From: Phocoena phocoena
Lineage: Eukaryota; Chordata; Mammalia; Artiodactyla; Phocoenidae
Direction of reading: 5' to 3'
Length of the DNA: 64,000 bases
Assembly: GCF_963924675.1 (NCBI RefSeq)
Contig: NW_027077440.1
Location: 1,784,501-1,848,500, forward strand
The notes below the pieces were generated by a model, which was not told where the DNA came from, made no database searches, and saw only the letters and a program-made list of their open reading frames with translations. The number at the start of each line of letters is the position of its first letter. Position 1 is the stretch's first letter. Shown here piece by piece: positions 1-10,948 of this stretch. The translations under genes and the position numbers were made by a program.

Positions 1-284
1 TCGGTGGCGACCAGCACTCACCAACCCGAGAGGCTTGCTGCTCACCCACCGGGGTGGGCGGGGCTGTGAGCTGAGGCTCGGGTTTTGGTTTTGGACGGAG
101 CTCAGGGAGAGGACTGGGGTTGGAGGCTTGAACATAGCCTGAAGGGGTTAGGGCACCACGACTAGCCGGGAGGGAGTTCGGGGAAAAGCCTGCACCGGCC
201 GAAGAGGCAAGAGACTTTTTCTTCCCTCTTTGTCTCCTGGTGCGCGAGGAGAGGGGTTTAAGAGCGCTGCTTAAAGGAACTCCA

Positions 285-512
285 GAGACGGGCGCGAGCC
301 GCGGCTAAAAGCGCGAACCCCAGAGACGGGCGCGAGCCGCGGCTGAGGTCACGAGCCCCCGAGACGGGCGCGAGCCGCGGCTGAAAGCGCAAACCCCAGA
401 GACGGGCGCGAGCCGCGGCTGAAAGCGCAAACCCCAGAGACGGGCGCGAGCCGCGGCTAAAACCGTGGACCCCAGAGACGGGCGGGAGACGCTAAGGCTG
501 CTGCTGCCGCCA
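285..512 (+). repeat. 38-bp CpG-rich tandem repeat in LINE-1 5' UTR, six copies
   Basis: A block beginning GAGACGGGCGCGAGCCGCGG starts at 285, 323, 361, 399, 437 and 475, an exact 38-bp period; the last copy degenerates. Tandem monomers in a LINE-1 5' UTR often carry the promoter activity, as in mouse A and F monomers, so these are plausible promoter modules. That role is inference. Confidence 0.9.
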
Positions 513-989
513 CCAAGGGGCCTGTGTGCGAGCACAGGTCACTCTCCACACCCCTCTTCCGCGGAGCCTGTGCAGCCCGCCACTGCCAGGTTCCCGGGAT
601 CCAGGGACAACTTCCCCGGGACAGCGCACGGCGGGCCTCAGGCTGGTGCAACGTCACGCCGGCCTCTGCCGCAACGTCACGCTGCCTCTGCTGCCGCAAG
701 CAGGCCCCACACGCAGTGCCCCTCCTTCCCCCATCCCCCAACCCCCGGCCTGAGTGAGCCGGAGGCCCCGAATCAGCGGCTCCTTTAACCCCGTCCTGTC
801 TGAACGATAAAACAGACGCCCTCCAGCGACCTACACGCAGAGGCAGGGCCAAATCCAAAGCTGAGCTCCTGTGAGCTGTGAAAACAAAGAAGAGAAAGGG
901 AAATCTCTCCCAGCAGCCACAGAAGCAGCGGATTAAAGCTCCACAATCAACTTGATATACCCTGCATCTGTGGAATACCTGAATAGACA

Positions 990-1620
990 AGGAATGATCC
1001 CAAATTGAAGAGGTGGAATTTAGGAGCGAAATCTATGATTTTTTTCCCTTTTCCTCTTTTTGTGAAGGTGTACGTGTATGCTCCTGTGTGACATCTAGTC
1101 TGTATACTCTAGCTTCCACCATTTGTCCTAGGGCTCTATCCGTCCATGACTTTTTTTTTAAAAATTCTTTTTCTTAATAATTAAGTTTAATTGTAATAAC
1201 TTTATTATACTTTACCTTCGTTCTTTCTTTCTTTCCTTCCTTCCCTCCCTCCTTTAGACAACGAATCACCCCAAATTGAGGAGGTGGTCTCAGGGAGCAG
1301 GATTTATGATTTTTCCCCCTTTACCTCTTTTTGTGAAGGTGTATGTGTATGCTTCTGTGTAAGATTTTCTCTGTATAGCTTTGCTTCCAACATTTGTCCT
1401 AAGGTTCTATCCATCCCTTTTTTTTTTCTAAATATTGTTTAATTCAATAACTATATTATACTTTATTTTATTTTTACTGTATCATCTTTCTTTCTGTCTT
1501 TTTTTCCTTCTTTCCCTCCTTCCTTCCTTCCTCCCTCCCTCCCTCCCTCCTTTCTTTCCTTCTTTGCTTCTTTCTTCCTTTCCTCCTTTCCTTCTTTCTT
1601 TCCTCATACCTCTACTAATT
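990..1620 (+). repeat. Tandem duplication with polypyrimidine tracts in LINE-1 5' UTR
   Basis: The segment starting near 990 (AATGATCCCAAATTGAAGAGG) recurs from about 1258 with the same order of landmarks: TATGATTTTT, CCTCTTTTTGTGAAGGTGTA, CATTTGTCCTA, an AT stretch, then CTTTCTTTCC-type pyrimidine runs (1219-1253 and 1485-1603). The two copies have diverged and the second pyrimidine run is longer. Confidence 0.85.
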
Positions 1621-2144
1621 CTACTTTTTCTCCCTTTTATTCTGAGCCGTGTGGATGAAAGGCTCGTGGTGCTCCAGCCAGGAGTCAGGGCTCTGCCTCT
1701 GAGGTAGGAGAGCCAACTTCAGGTCACTGGTCAACAAGAGACCTCCCAGCTCCACATAATATTAAACAGCGGAAATCTCCCAGAGACCTCCATCTTAACA
1801 CCAGCACCCAGCTTCACTCAACGACCAGCAAGCCACAGTGCTGGACAACCTATGCCAAACAACTAGCAAAACAGGAACACAACCCCACCCATTAGCAGAG
1901 AGGCTGCCTAAAATCATAATAAGGCCACAGACACCCCAAAACACACCACCAGACATGAACCTGCCCACTAGAGAGACAAGATCCAGCCTCATCCAGCACA
2001 ACACAGGCACTAGTCTCCTCCACCAGGAAGCCTACACAACCCACTGAAACAACCTTAGCCACTGGAGACAGACATCAAAAACAACGGGAACTACGAACCT
2101 GCAGCCTGCAAAAAGGAGACCCCAAACACAGTAAGATAAGCAAA

Positions 2145-3038
2145 ATGAGAAGACAGAAAAACACACAGCAGATGAAGGAGCAAGATAAAAACCCACCAGA
2201 CCTAACAAATGAAGAGGAAATAGGCAATCTACCTGAAAAAGAATTCAGAATAATGATAGTAAGGATGATCCGAAATCTTGGAAGTAGAATGGACAAAATG
2301 CAAGAAACAGTTAACAAGGACCTACAAGAACTAAAGATGAAACAAGCAACGATGAACAATGCAATAAATGAAATTAAAATCACTCTAGATAGGATCAATA
2401 GCAGAATAACTGAGGCAGAAGAACGGATAAGTGACCTGGAAGATAAAGTAGTGGAAATAACTACTGCAGAGCAGAACAAAGAAAAAAGAATGAAAAGAAC
2501 TGAGGACAGTCTCAGAGACCTCTGGGACAACATGAAACGCACCAACATTCGAATTATAGGGGTTCCAGAAGAAGAAGAAAGAAAGAAAGGGACTGAGAAA
2601 ATATTTGAAGAGATTATAGTTGAAAACTTCCCTAATATGGGAAAGGAAATAGTTAATCAAGTCCAGGAAGCACAGAGGGTCCCATACAGGATAAATACAA
2701 GGAGAAACACGCCAAGACACATATTAATCAAACTGTCAAAAATTACATACAAAGAAAGCATATTAAAAGCAGCAAGGGAAAAACAACAAATAACACACAA
2801 GGGAATCCCCATAAGGTTAACAGCTGATCTCTCAGCAGAAACCCTACAAGCCAGAAGGGAGTGGCAGGACATACTGAAAGTGATGAAGGAGAATAGCCTG
2901 AAACCAAGACTACTCTACCCAGCAAGGATCTCATTCACATTTGATGGAGAAATTAAAACCTTTACAGACAAGCAAAAGCTGAGAGAGTTCAGCACCACCA
3001 AACCAGCTTTACAACAAATGCTAAAGGAACTTCTCTAG
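2145..3038 (+). CDS. ORF1: LINE-1 ORF1 protein (RNA-binding chaperone)
   Basis: This 297-residue open frame has no internal stop. ORF1p trimerises, coats LINE-1 RNA and acts as a nucleic-acid chaperone in the cytoplasmic ribonucleoprotein. The N-terminus is polar. Residues about 45-125 are a Lys/Glu-rich heptad-type coiled coil ([18 protein letters not shown]). The RRM follows from about 130 ([14 protein letters not shown]). The basic C-terminal domain includes [15 protein letters not shown] and the terminal [16 protein letters not shown] block conserved in the family. It is shorter than human ORF1p (338 residues), mainly in the coiled coil. The start is the first ATG after the A-rich leader. 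Confidence 0.95.
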   Translation: MRRQKNTQQMKEQDKNPPDLTNEEEIGNLPEKEFRIMIVRMIRNLGSRMDKMQETVNKDLQELKMKQATMNNAINEIKITLDRINSRITEAEERISDLEDKVVEITTAEQNKEKRMKRTEDSLRDLWDNMKRTNIRIIGVPEEEERKKGTEKIFEEIIVENFPNMGKEIVNQVQEAQRVPYRINTRRNTPRHILIKLSKITYKESILKAAREKQQITHKGIPIRLTADLSAETLQARREWQDILKVMKENSLKPRLLYPARISFTFDGEIKTFTDKQKLREFSTTKPALQQMLKELL

Positions 3039-3060
3039 ACGCGAAACACAAGAGAAGGAA

Positions 3061-6000
3061 ATGACCTATAGTAGCGAACCCAAAACAATATATAAAATGG
3101 AAATAGGAACATACATATCAATAATTACCTTAAATGTAAATGGACTAAATGCTCCCACCAAAAGACACAGATTGGCTGAATGGATACAAAAACAAGACCC
3201 TTATATATGCTGTCTACAAGAGACCCACTTCAGAACTAGAGACACATACAGACTGAAAGTAAGGGGATGGAAAAAGATATTCCATGCAAATGGAAACCAA
3301 AAGAAAGCTGGAGTAGCAATTCTCATATCAGACAAAATAGACTTTAAAATAAGGACTATTAAAAGGGACAAAGAAGGACACTACATAATGATCAAGGGAT
3401 CGATCCAAGAAGAAGATATAACAATTGTAAATATTTATGCACCCAACATAGGAGCACCTCAATACATAAGGCAAATACTAACAACAATAAAAGGGGAGAT
3501 CAACAGTAACACATTCATAGTAGGGGACTTTAACACCCCACTTTCACCCATGGACAGATCATCCAAAATGAAAATAAATAAGGAAACACAAGCTTTAAAT
3601 GATACATTAAACAAGATGGACTTAATTGATATTTATAGGACACTCCATCCAAAAACAACAGAATACACATTTTTCTCAAGTGCTCATGGAACATTCTCCA
3701 GGATAGATCATATCTTGGGTCACAAATCAAGCCTTGGTAAATTTAAGAAAATTGAAATTGTATCAAGTATCTTTTCTGACCACAACGCCATGAGACTAGA
3801 TATCAATTACAGGAAAAGATCTGTAAAAAATACAAACACATGGAGGCTAAACAATACACTACTTAATAATGAAGTGATCACTGAAGAAATCAAAGAGGAA
3901 ATTAAAAAATACCTAGAAACAAATGACAATGGAGACACAACGACCCAAAACCTATGGGATGCAGCAAAAGCAGTTCTAAGGGGGAAGTTTATAGCAATAC
4001 AAGCCCACCTTAAGAAGCAGGAAACATCTCGAATAAACAACCTAACCTTGCACCTCAAGCAATTAGAGAAAGAAGAACAAAAAAACCCCAAAGCTAGCAG
4101 AAGGAAAGAAATCATAAAATTCAGATCAGAAATAAATGAAAAAGAAATGAAGGAGACGATAGCAAAGATCAATAAAACTAAAAGCTGGTTCTTTGAGAAG
4201 ATAAACAAAATAGATAAACCACTAGCCAGACTCATCAAGAAAAAAAGGGAGAAGACTCAAATCAATAGAATTAGAAATGAAAAAGGAGAAGTAACAACTG
4301 ACACTGCAGAAATAAAAAAAATCATGAGAGATTACTACAAGCAACTCTATGCCAATAAAATGGACAATCTGGAAGAAATGGACAAATTCTTAGAAATGCA
4401 CAACCTGCCAAGACTGAATCAGGAAGAAATAGAAAATATGAACAGACCAATCACAAGCACTGAAATTGAAACTGTGATTTAAAACCTTCCAACAAACAAA
4501 AGCCCAGGACCAGATGGCTTCACAGGTGAATTCTATCAAACGTTTAGAGAAGAGCTAACACCTATCTTTCTCAAACTCTTCCAAAATATAGCAGAGGGAG
4601 GAACACTCCCAAATTCCTTCTACGAAGCCACCATCACCTTGATACCAAAACCAGACAAGGATGTCACAAAGAAAGAAAACTACAGGCCAATATCACTGAT
4701 GAACATAGATGCAAAAATCCTCAACAAAATACTAGCAAACAGAATCCAACAGCACATTAAAAGGATCATACACCATGATCAAGTGGGGTTTATTCCAGGA
4801 ATGCAAGGATTCTTCAATATACGCAAATCTATCAATGTGATAAACCATATTAACAAATTGAAGGAGAAAAACCATATGATCATCTCAATAGATGCAGAGA
4901 AAGCTTTCGACAAAATTCAACACCCATTTATGATAAAAACCCTCCAGAAAGTAGGCATAGAGGGAACTTTCCTAAACATAATAAAAGCCATATATGACAA
5001 GCCCACAGCAAACATCATCCTCAATGGTGAAAAACTGAAAGCATTTCCACTAAGATCAGGAACAAGACAAGGTTGCCCAGTCTCACCACTCTTATTCAAC
5101 ATAGTTTTGGAAGTTTTAGCCACAGCAATCAGAGAAGAAAAGGAAATAAAAGGAATCCAAATCGGAAAAGAAGAAGTAAAGCTGTCACTGTTTGCAGATG
5201 ACATGATACTATACATAGAGAATCCTAAAGATGCTACCAGAAAACTACTAGAGCTAATCAATGAATTTGGTAAAGTAGCAGGATACAAAATAAATGCACA
5301 GAAATCTCTGGCATTCCTATATACTAATGATGAAAAATCTGAAAGTGAAATCAAGAAAACACTCCCATTTACCATTGCAACAAAAAGAATAAAATATCTA
5401 GGAATAAACCTACCTAAGGATACGAAAGACCTGTATGCAGAAAATTATAAGACACTGATGAAAGAAATTAAAGATGATACAAATAGATGGAGAGATATAC
5501 CATGTTCTTGGATGGGAAGAATCAACATTGTGAAAATGACTCTACTACCCAAAGCAATCTACAGATTCAATGCAATCCCTATCAAACTACCACTGGCATT
5601 TTTCACAGAACTAGAACAAAAAATTTTGCAATTTGTATGGAAACACAAAAGACCCCGAATAGCCAAAGCAATCTTGAGAACGAAAAAAGGAGCTGGAGGA
5701 ATAAGGCTCCCTGACTTCAGACTATATTACAAAGCAACAGTAATCAAGACAGTATGGTACTGGCACAAAAACAGAAAGATAGATCAGTGGAACAGGATAG
5801 AAAGCCCAGAGATAAACCCATGCACATATGGACACCTTATCTTTGATAAAGGAGGCAGGAATGTACAGTGGAGAAAGGACAGCCTCTTCAATAAATGGTG
5901 CTGGGAAAACTGGACAGGTACATGTAAAAGTATGAGATTAGATCACTCCCTAACACCATACACAAAAATAAGCTCAAAATGGATTAAAGACCTAAATGTA

Positions 6001-6915
6001 AGGCCAGAAACTATCAAACTCTTAGAAGAAAACATAGGAAGAACACTCTATGACATAAATCACAGCAAGATTCTTTCTGACCCACCTCCTAGAGTAATGG
6101 AAATAAAAACAAAAATAAACAAATGGGACCTAATGAAACTTCAAAGCTTTTGCACAGCAAAGGAAACCATAACCAAGACCAAAAGACAACCCTCAGAATG
6201 GGAGAAAACATTTGCAAATGAAGCAACTGACAAAGGATTAATCTCCAAAATTTACAAGCAGCTCATGCAGCTCAATAACAAAAAAACAAACAACCCCATC
6301 CAAAAATGGGCAGAAGACCTAAATAGACATTTCTCCAAAGAAGATATACAGAATGCCAACAAACACATGAAAGAATGCTCAACATCATTAATCATTAGAG
6401 AAATGCAAATCAAAACTACAATGAGATATCATCTCACACCAGTCAGAATGGCCATCATCAAAAAATCAAGAAACAATAAATGCTGGAGAGGGTGCGGAGA
6501 AAAGGGGACACTCTTGCACTGCTGGTGGGAATGTGAATTGGTTCAGCCACTGTGGAGAACAGTATGGAGGTTCCTTAAAAAACTACAAATAGAATTACCA
6601 TATGACCCAGCAATCCCACTACTTGGCATATACCCTGAGAAAACCAAAATTCAAAGAGAGTCATGTACCAAAATGTTCATTGCAGCTCTATTTACAATAG
6701 CCAGGACATGGAAACAAACTAAGCGCCCATCATCGGATGAATGGATAAAGAAGATGTGGCACATATACACAATGGAATATTACTCAGCCTTAAAAAGAAA
6801 TGAAATTGAGCTATTTGTAATGAGATGGATAGACCTAGAATCTGTCATACAGAGTGAAGTAAGTCAGAAAGAAAAAGACAAATACCGTATGCTAACACAT
6901 ATATATGGAATTTAA
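3061..6915 (+). pseudogene. ORF2: LINE-1 ORF2 (endonuclease / reverse transcriptase), one in-frame stop
   Basis: ORF2p nicks target DNA and reverse-transcribes LINE-1 RNA at the nick. The frame from ATG 3061 to TAA 6913 is 1,284 codons with one internal ochre at 4480-4482 (codon 474), between the Z region and the reverse transcriptase. Both halves are in the same frame with no indel. The apurinic-type endonuclease is codons 1-240 ([26 protein letters not shown]). The RT follows ([34 protein letters not shown]), with catalytic FADD at codons 711-714 (5191-5202). The cysteine-rich C-terminal motif (CWRGCG...HCWWEC) begins at codon 1141. As it stands, the element would make endonuclease and Z but no RT, so it is probably not autonomous. 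Confidence 0.95.
4480..4482 (+). other. Single in-frame ochre codon in ORF2
   Basis: TAA lies in frame with the upstream endonuclease and downstream reverse transcriptase readings, about 25 bp before the SPGPDGF block. No other stop interrupts 3061-6912. It could be a point mutation after insertion or a sequencing error. Confidence 0.9.
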
Positions 6916-7304
6916 GGGAAAAAAATGTCATGAAGAACCTAGGGGTAAGATAGGAATAAAGACGCAGACCTACTGGAGAACGGACTTAAGGATATGGGGA
7001 GGGGGAAGGGTGAGTTTTGACAGGGCGAGAGAGAGTCATGGACATATACACACTAACAAACGTAGTAAGGTAGATAGCTGGGGGGAAGCAGCCGCAAGGC
7101 ACAGGGATATTAGCTCGGTGCTTTGTGACAGCCTGGAAGGGTGGGATGGGGAGACTGGGAGGGAGGGAGACGCAAGAGGGAAGACATATGGGAACATATG
7201 TATATGTATAGCTGATTCACTTTGTTGTAAAGCAGAAACTAACACACCATGGTAAAGCAATTATACCCCAATAAAGATGTTTAAAAAAAAAAAAAAAAAA
7301 AAAA
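6916..7304 (+). other. LINE-1 3' UTR and first poly(A)
   Basis: The tract GGGGAGGGGGAAGGG near 6995-7010 is the G-rich feature usual in LINE-1 3' UTRs. AATAAA at 7270-7275 precedes a 22-base A run at 7283-7304. The same 3' UTR is present inverted at 50041-50430. Confidence 0.9.
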
Positions 7305-7430
7305 GAGGCAGAATGATCTAGGTCCCTGAGTTGCCATTTGGATGAGAAGTGACCAACAATGAGTTGACAATTGACTATTAAATAAACTGTAAATGTGTTA
7401 AGGCTCTGAAAAAAAAAAAAAAAAAAAAAA
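7305..7430 (+). mobile_element. LINE-1 3' transduction with its own AATAAA and poly(A)
   Basis: About 104 bp of unrelated, non-satellite sequence (7305-7408) follows the first poly(A). It contains AATAAA at 7381-7386 and ends 22 bases later in a second pure A run (7409-7430). This is the pattern left when transcription reads through the LINE-1 signal to a downstream genomic signal and the longer RNA is inserted. The segment should therefore be a copy of DNA flanking the source element. Two separate insertions are possible but less simple. Confidence 0.85.
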
Positions 7431-7456
7431 CAAAAACAAACAAACAAAAACAAAAA
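7431..7456 (+). repeat. A-rich tail (CAAA/CAAAAA) at LINE-1/satellite junction
   Basis: The A run is extended by CAAAAACAAACAAACAAAAA-type repeats. Satellite sequence resumes at about 7457 (AGACCTACTCCTTGCTC). Such impure tails are common at the 3' ends of LINE-1 insertions. Confidence 0.8.
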
Positions 7457-9202
7457 GACCTACTCCTTGCTCAACGAAATGGACTCAACACGCCATATTC
7501 AATGCCTAAGAATATACCGGATTAGTAAGAATCTTAAAACCCATGGACTTATACGTCTCCGTAAGAGAATCAAGCGCGTGTACAGCGGCATAAACGAAGC
7601 AGTGAAAATCCGATAAATCCCATTATTAAAATAAATTTCAAAAACAAAACACAATAACAGTGAAATAGGTAGCAATTCTTAAATAATGCACTCAGGGCAT
7701 GTGATGCAACCTGGATTTACCACATCTACACCCAGAGCTGGTTGAGACATAAGGCTGGACACTTCAGGCTGATAGCATTGGTGAGTTTCAGTGAACAACT
7801 GCAGATCCTTTGAAGTCATACTGCATGGTACCCATTCCAAGGGTCCCAACTCTCCAGGTTCAAGGGATTCTTTCTTCAGCTAAAACATGCGTGGGAAACG
7901 CCGAGTATGGTCCACCGTGTGATTAGGAAAGGATTTAAAATGCATCTCAGTTTTCGTATCCTGGTCCTCGGGTTCACCATTCCAGACGGTTCACTAACAT
8001 TCTCCCCACTTGGAGAGTCAGTGCCTTTAACCTCCTGTTTGGCACAGCTTGCAATTTCTGTGCAACATGAACAGGAAGAGGGAGAACCAATGAGAGACTA
8101 GCTATAGGTGTCTGCACGGGCAAACGTAAGGCTCATTTCCCACCAGGAAGAGGAATTAACCAAAGGCTCAGTGTGCCCTGCCGGAAACAGATTAGGGCCT
8201 GAAGCAATCCTGCGGTTTTGTGCCCAGCTCACAAGAAAGCGAGTTGAAGAAAGGAGCTCAGGAGCACTGTAATTCACAAACTTGCAGAGTTATAAATGAC
8301 AGCTCTCCTCCAAAAATATATTGAAGTAAGCCTGCGAAGGGGACTTGAATGCGGGGCAGAATTTCAGGAAAACGATTGCAGGGGGTAGAGTGGAATTGCC
8401 AAGAAAGCATAGGAAAAGAGGCAGAACGTCGACAATGGTGCACTTGGCCAAAAAGGGCGTATGCGTTTTTTCCTGAATATATTCAGGAAAAAACGCATAC
8501 GCACTTTTTCGCAAACCAAGCAAGCCTGTAAAGGAAATCTGCACTACAATGAAGTCTAACTGCCCCCTGGGCAAAAGGGCCATCTGAAAAAAGTGTAAAA
8601 TCCAGAAAGGTAGGACAGGATATGGAGAACAGGGAGCCTTGTTATGCTGATTGGGAGGATGTAAATTGCCAACAGCCACCCTGGAGAAGTGTATGGTGTT
8701 CCCTGAAACCCATAAGAAACAAAGCAACACAGCCTATGGCACTTCCACTTATGGTCCCAAAGATTACGGAAATTAAAATCAAAAACAGACAGCCACCCCA
8801 ATGTTTGGGAGGGCTGTGTTCACAAGAAGCTCGTCTACAGTACGAGGTAAATATCCGAGAAAGCAAAAAATGGATAAAGAAGTTGTGGCACGTACGTACA
8901 ATGCAATATCACTCAGCAATGAAATCTGTGTCATCAGGCCCGTAGAGGCATAGTGAGTGGATGCAGGTACGGTGATTCTACGTGAACTACGTAACACAGA
9001 AAAAGAAACATCATAAGATATCACTAATACACGGAATGTAAACTTGACTACACATGAACTGAATTACAAAACAGAACAGGGTCTCAAATTTAGAAAACCA
9101 ACTAGTGCTTGCTTATGGGGAAAGGTGCCTTGGGGCGCTGCATAAAACCAGAGACTGAAATTAGCACAGATAACATTCCATAAGCCAAATATGTAATAGA
9201 CA
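7457..9202 (+). repeat. Satellite monomer 1
   Basis: This unit follows directly on the tail of the LINE-1. Its palindrome (8446-8513) is imperfect: the right arm reads GCAC where the left has GGGC, and the outer right end is altered. The ORF2-derived part (8622-8945) has no stop in the sense frame. Confidence 0.9.
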
Positions 9203-10948
9203 AGACCTACTCCTTGCTCAACGAAATGGACTCAACACCACATATTCAACGCCTAGGAATATACCTGACTAGGAAGAATCTTAAAACCCATGGATTTATA
9301 TGTCTCCGTAAGAGAATCAAGCGTGTGTACAGCGGCCGAAAGGCAGCAGTGAAAATCCGATAAATCCCATTATCAAAATAAATGTCAAAAACAAAACACA
9401 AAGACAGTGAAATAGAGAGCAATTCTTAAATAATTCACTCAGGGCATGTGATGCAACCGGGATTGACCACATCTACACCCAGAGCTGGTTGAGACATAAG
9501 GCTGGACACTTCAGGCTGATAGCATTGGTGAGTTTCGGTGAGCAAATGCAGACCCTTTGAAGTCATACTGCATGGTACCCATTCCATGGGTCCCAACTCT
9601 CCAGGTTCAAAGGATTCTTCCTCTGGCTAAAACATGCATGAGAAACCGAGAGTATCGTCCACCGTGTGATTGGGAAACAATTTAAAATGCATCTCAGTTT
9701 TTGTATCCTTGTCCTCGGGTTCACCATTCCAGATGCTTTACTAACAATCTCCCCGCTTGGAGAGTCAGTGCCTTTAACCTCGTATTTGGCACAACTTGCA
9801 ATTTCTGTGCAAGATGAACAGGAATAGGAGAAGCAATGAGAGACTAGATGTAGGTGTCTGAACGGGCAAATGTAACGCTCATTTCCCACCAGGAAGAGGA
9901 ATTAACCAAAGGCTCAGCGTGCCCTGCCGGAAACAGAATAGGGCCTGAAGCAATCCTGCGGCTTTGGGAACAGCTCACAAGAAAGCGAGTTGAAGAAAGG
10001 AGCTCAGGGGCACTGTAATTCACAAACCTGCAGAGTTATAAATGACAGCTATCCTCCAAAAATATATTGAAGTAAGCCTGCGAAGGGGACTTGAAAGCGG
10101 GGCAGAATTTCAGGAAAACGATTGCAGGGGGTACACTGGAATTGCCTTGAAAGCATAAGAAAAGAGGCAAAACGTCGACAATGATGCACTTTGCCAAAAA
10201 GTGCGTATGCGTTTTTTCCTGAATATATTCAAGAAAAAATGCATACGCACTTTTTGGCCAACGAAGCAAGCCTGTAAAGGATATCTGCACTATAATGTAG
10301 TCTCACTGCCCCCCTGGCAAAAGGGCCATCTGAAAATAGTGGTAAATCCAGAAAGGTATGGCAGGATATGGAGAACAGTGAGCCTTGTTATGCCGATTGG
10401 CAGAATGTAAGTTGCCAACAGCCACCCTGGAGAAGTGTATGGTGTTTCGTGAAACACGTAAGAAACAAAGCAACACAGGCTATGGCACTTGCACTTATGG
10501 TCTTATAGCTTAGGGAAATTAAAATCAAAAACAGTCAGCCACCCCAATATTTGGGACGGCTGTGTTCACAAGAAGCTCGTCTACAGTATCAGGTAAATAT
10601 CCCAGAAAGCAAAAAATGGATAAAGAAGTTGTGGCACGTACGTGCAATGCAATATCACTCAGCAATGAAATCTGTGTCCTCAGGCCCGTAGCGGAACAGT
10701 GAGTGGATGCAGGTACGGTGATTCTACGTGAACTATGTCACACAGAAAAAGGAACATCATAAGATATCACTAATACACGGAATGTAAACTTGACTACACA
10801 TGAACTGAATTACAAAACAGAACAGGGTCTCAAATTTAGAAATCCAACTAGTGCTTGCTTATGGGGAAAGGTGCCTTGGGGTGCTGCATAAAACCAGAGA
10901 CTGAAATTAGCACAGCTAACTTTCCAGAAGCCAAATATGTAATAGACA
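9203..10948 (+). repeat. Satellite monomer 2
   Basis: Palindrome at 10192-10259. The left arm has GTGCGTATGC and the right arm GCATACGCAC, so the G-to-T change is matched. Two further right-arm changes (AAGAAAAAATGC) are unmatched. Confidence 0.9.

Larger units (their letters stand above)
1..2144 (+). promoter_or_regulatory. LINE-1 5' UTR with internal promoter region
   Basis: This is the sequence upstream of ORF1. The first 800 bp are very GC- and CpG-rich and hold six 38-bp repeats (285-512). From about 990 to 1620 a segment occurs twice in tandem and carries pyrimidine-rich tracts. The rest (1630-2144) is A-rich leader into ORF1. In LINE-1s this region contains the RNA polymerase II promoter that starts transcription at the element's first base. 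No host gene is supported: the short open frames here are low-complexity or CpG-driven. Confidence 0.8.
1..7304 (+). mobile_element. Long, nearly intact LINE-1 (5' UTR, ORF1, ORF2, 3' UTR, poly(A))
   Basis: The order is that of a mammalian LINE-1: GC-rich 5' UTR, ORF1 (2145-3038), a 22-nt gap, ORF2 (3061-6915), a 3' UTR with a G-rich tract near 6995-7010, AATAAA at 7270-7275 and a poly(A) at 7283-7304. The ORF2 product and 3' UTR are of the whale/ungulate type. The window starts inside the 5' UTR or close to its 5' end, so the left target-site duplication is not visible. On the right, satellite DNA resumes near 7457, so the element was inserted into the satellite array. The single stop in ORF2 is the only clear lesion. 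Confidence 0.95.

Noticed and set aside
305..990. CpG-rich open frames at the start of the window as a host gene promoter and first exon
   Set aside because: They lie in the LINE-1 5' UTR over the 38-bp repeats; the frames are GC-driven and have no family.
1435..1707. Ser/Pro/Leu-rich open frame
   Set aside because: It is a translation of the polypyrimidine tract.
6905..7255. 116-codon frame after ORF2
   Set aside because: It lies in the LINE-1 3' UTR; a similar frame appears on the minus strand at 50119-50424 for the same reason.
10036..10290. Conserved minus-strand 84-codon frame crossing the palindrome, present in most monomers
   Set aside because: It persists because monomers are nearly identical; it is altered or truncated in several units and spans a palindrome and non-coding sequence. 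No start context, family or codon bias supports a gene.
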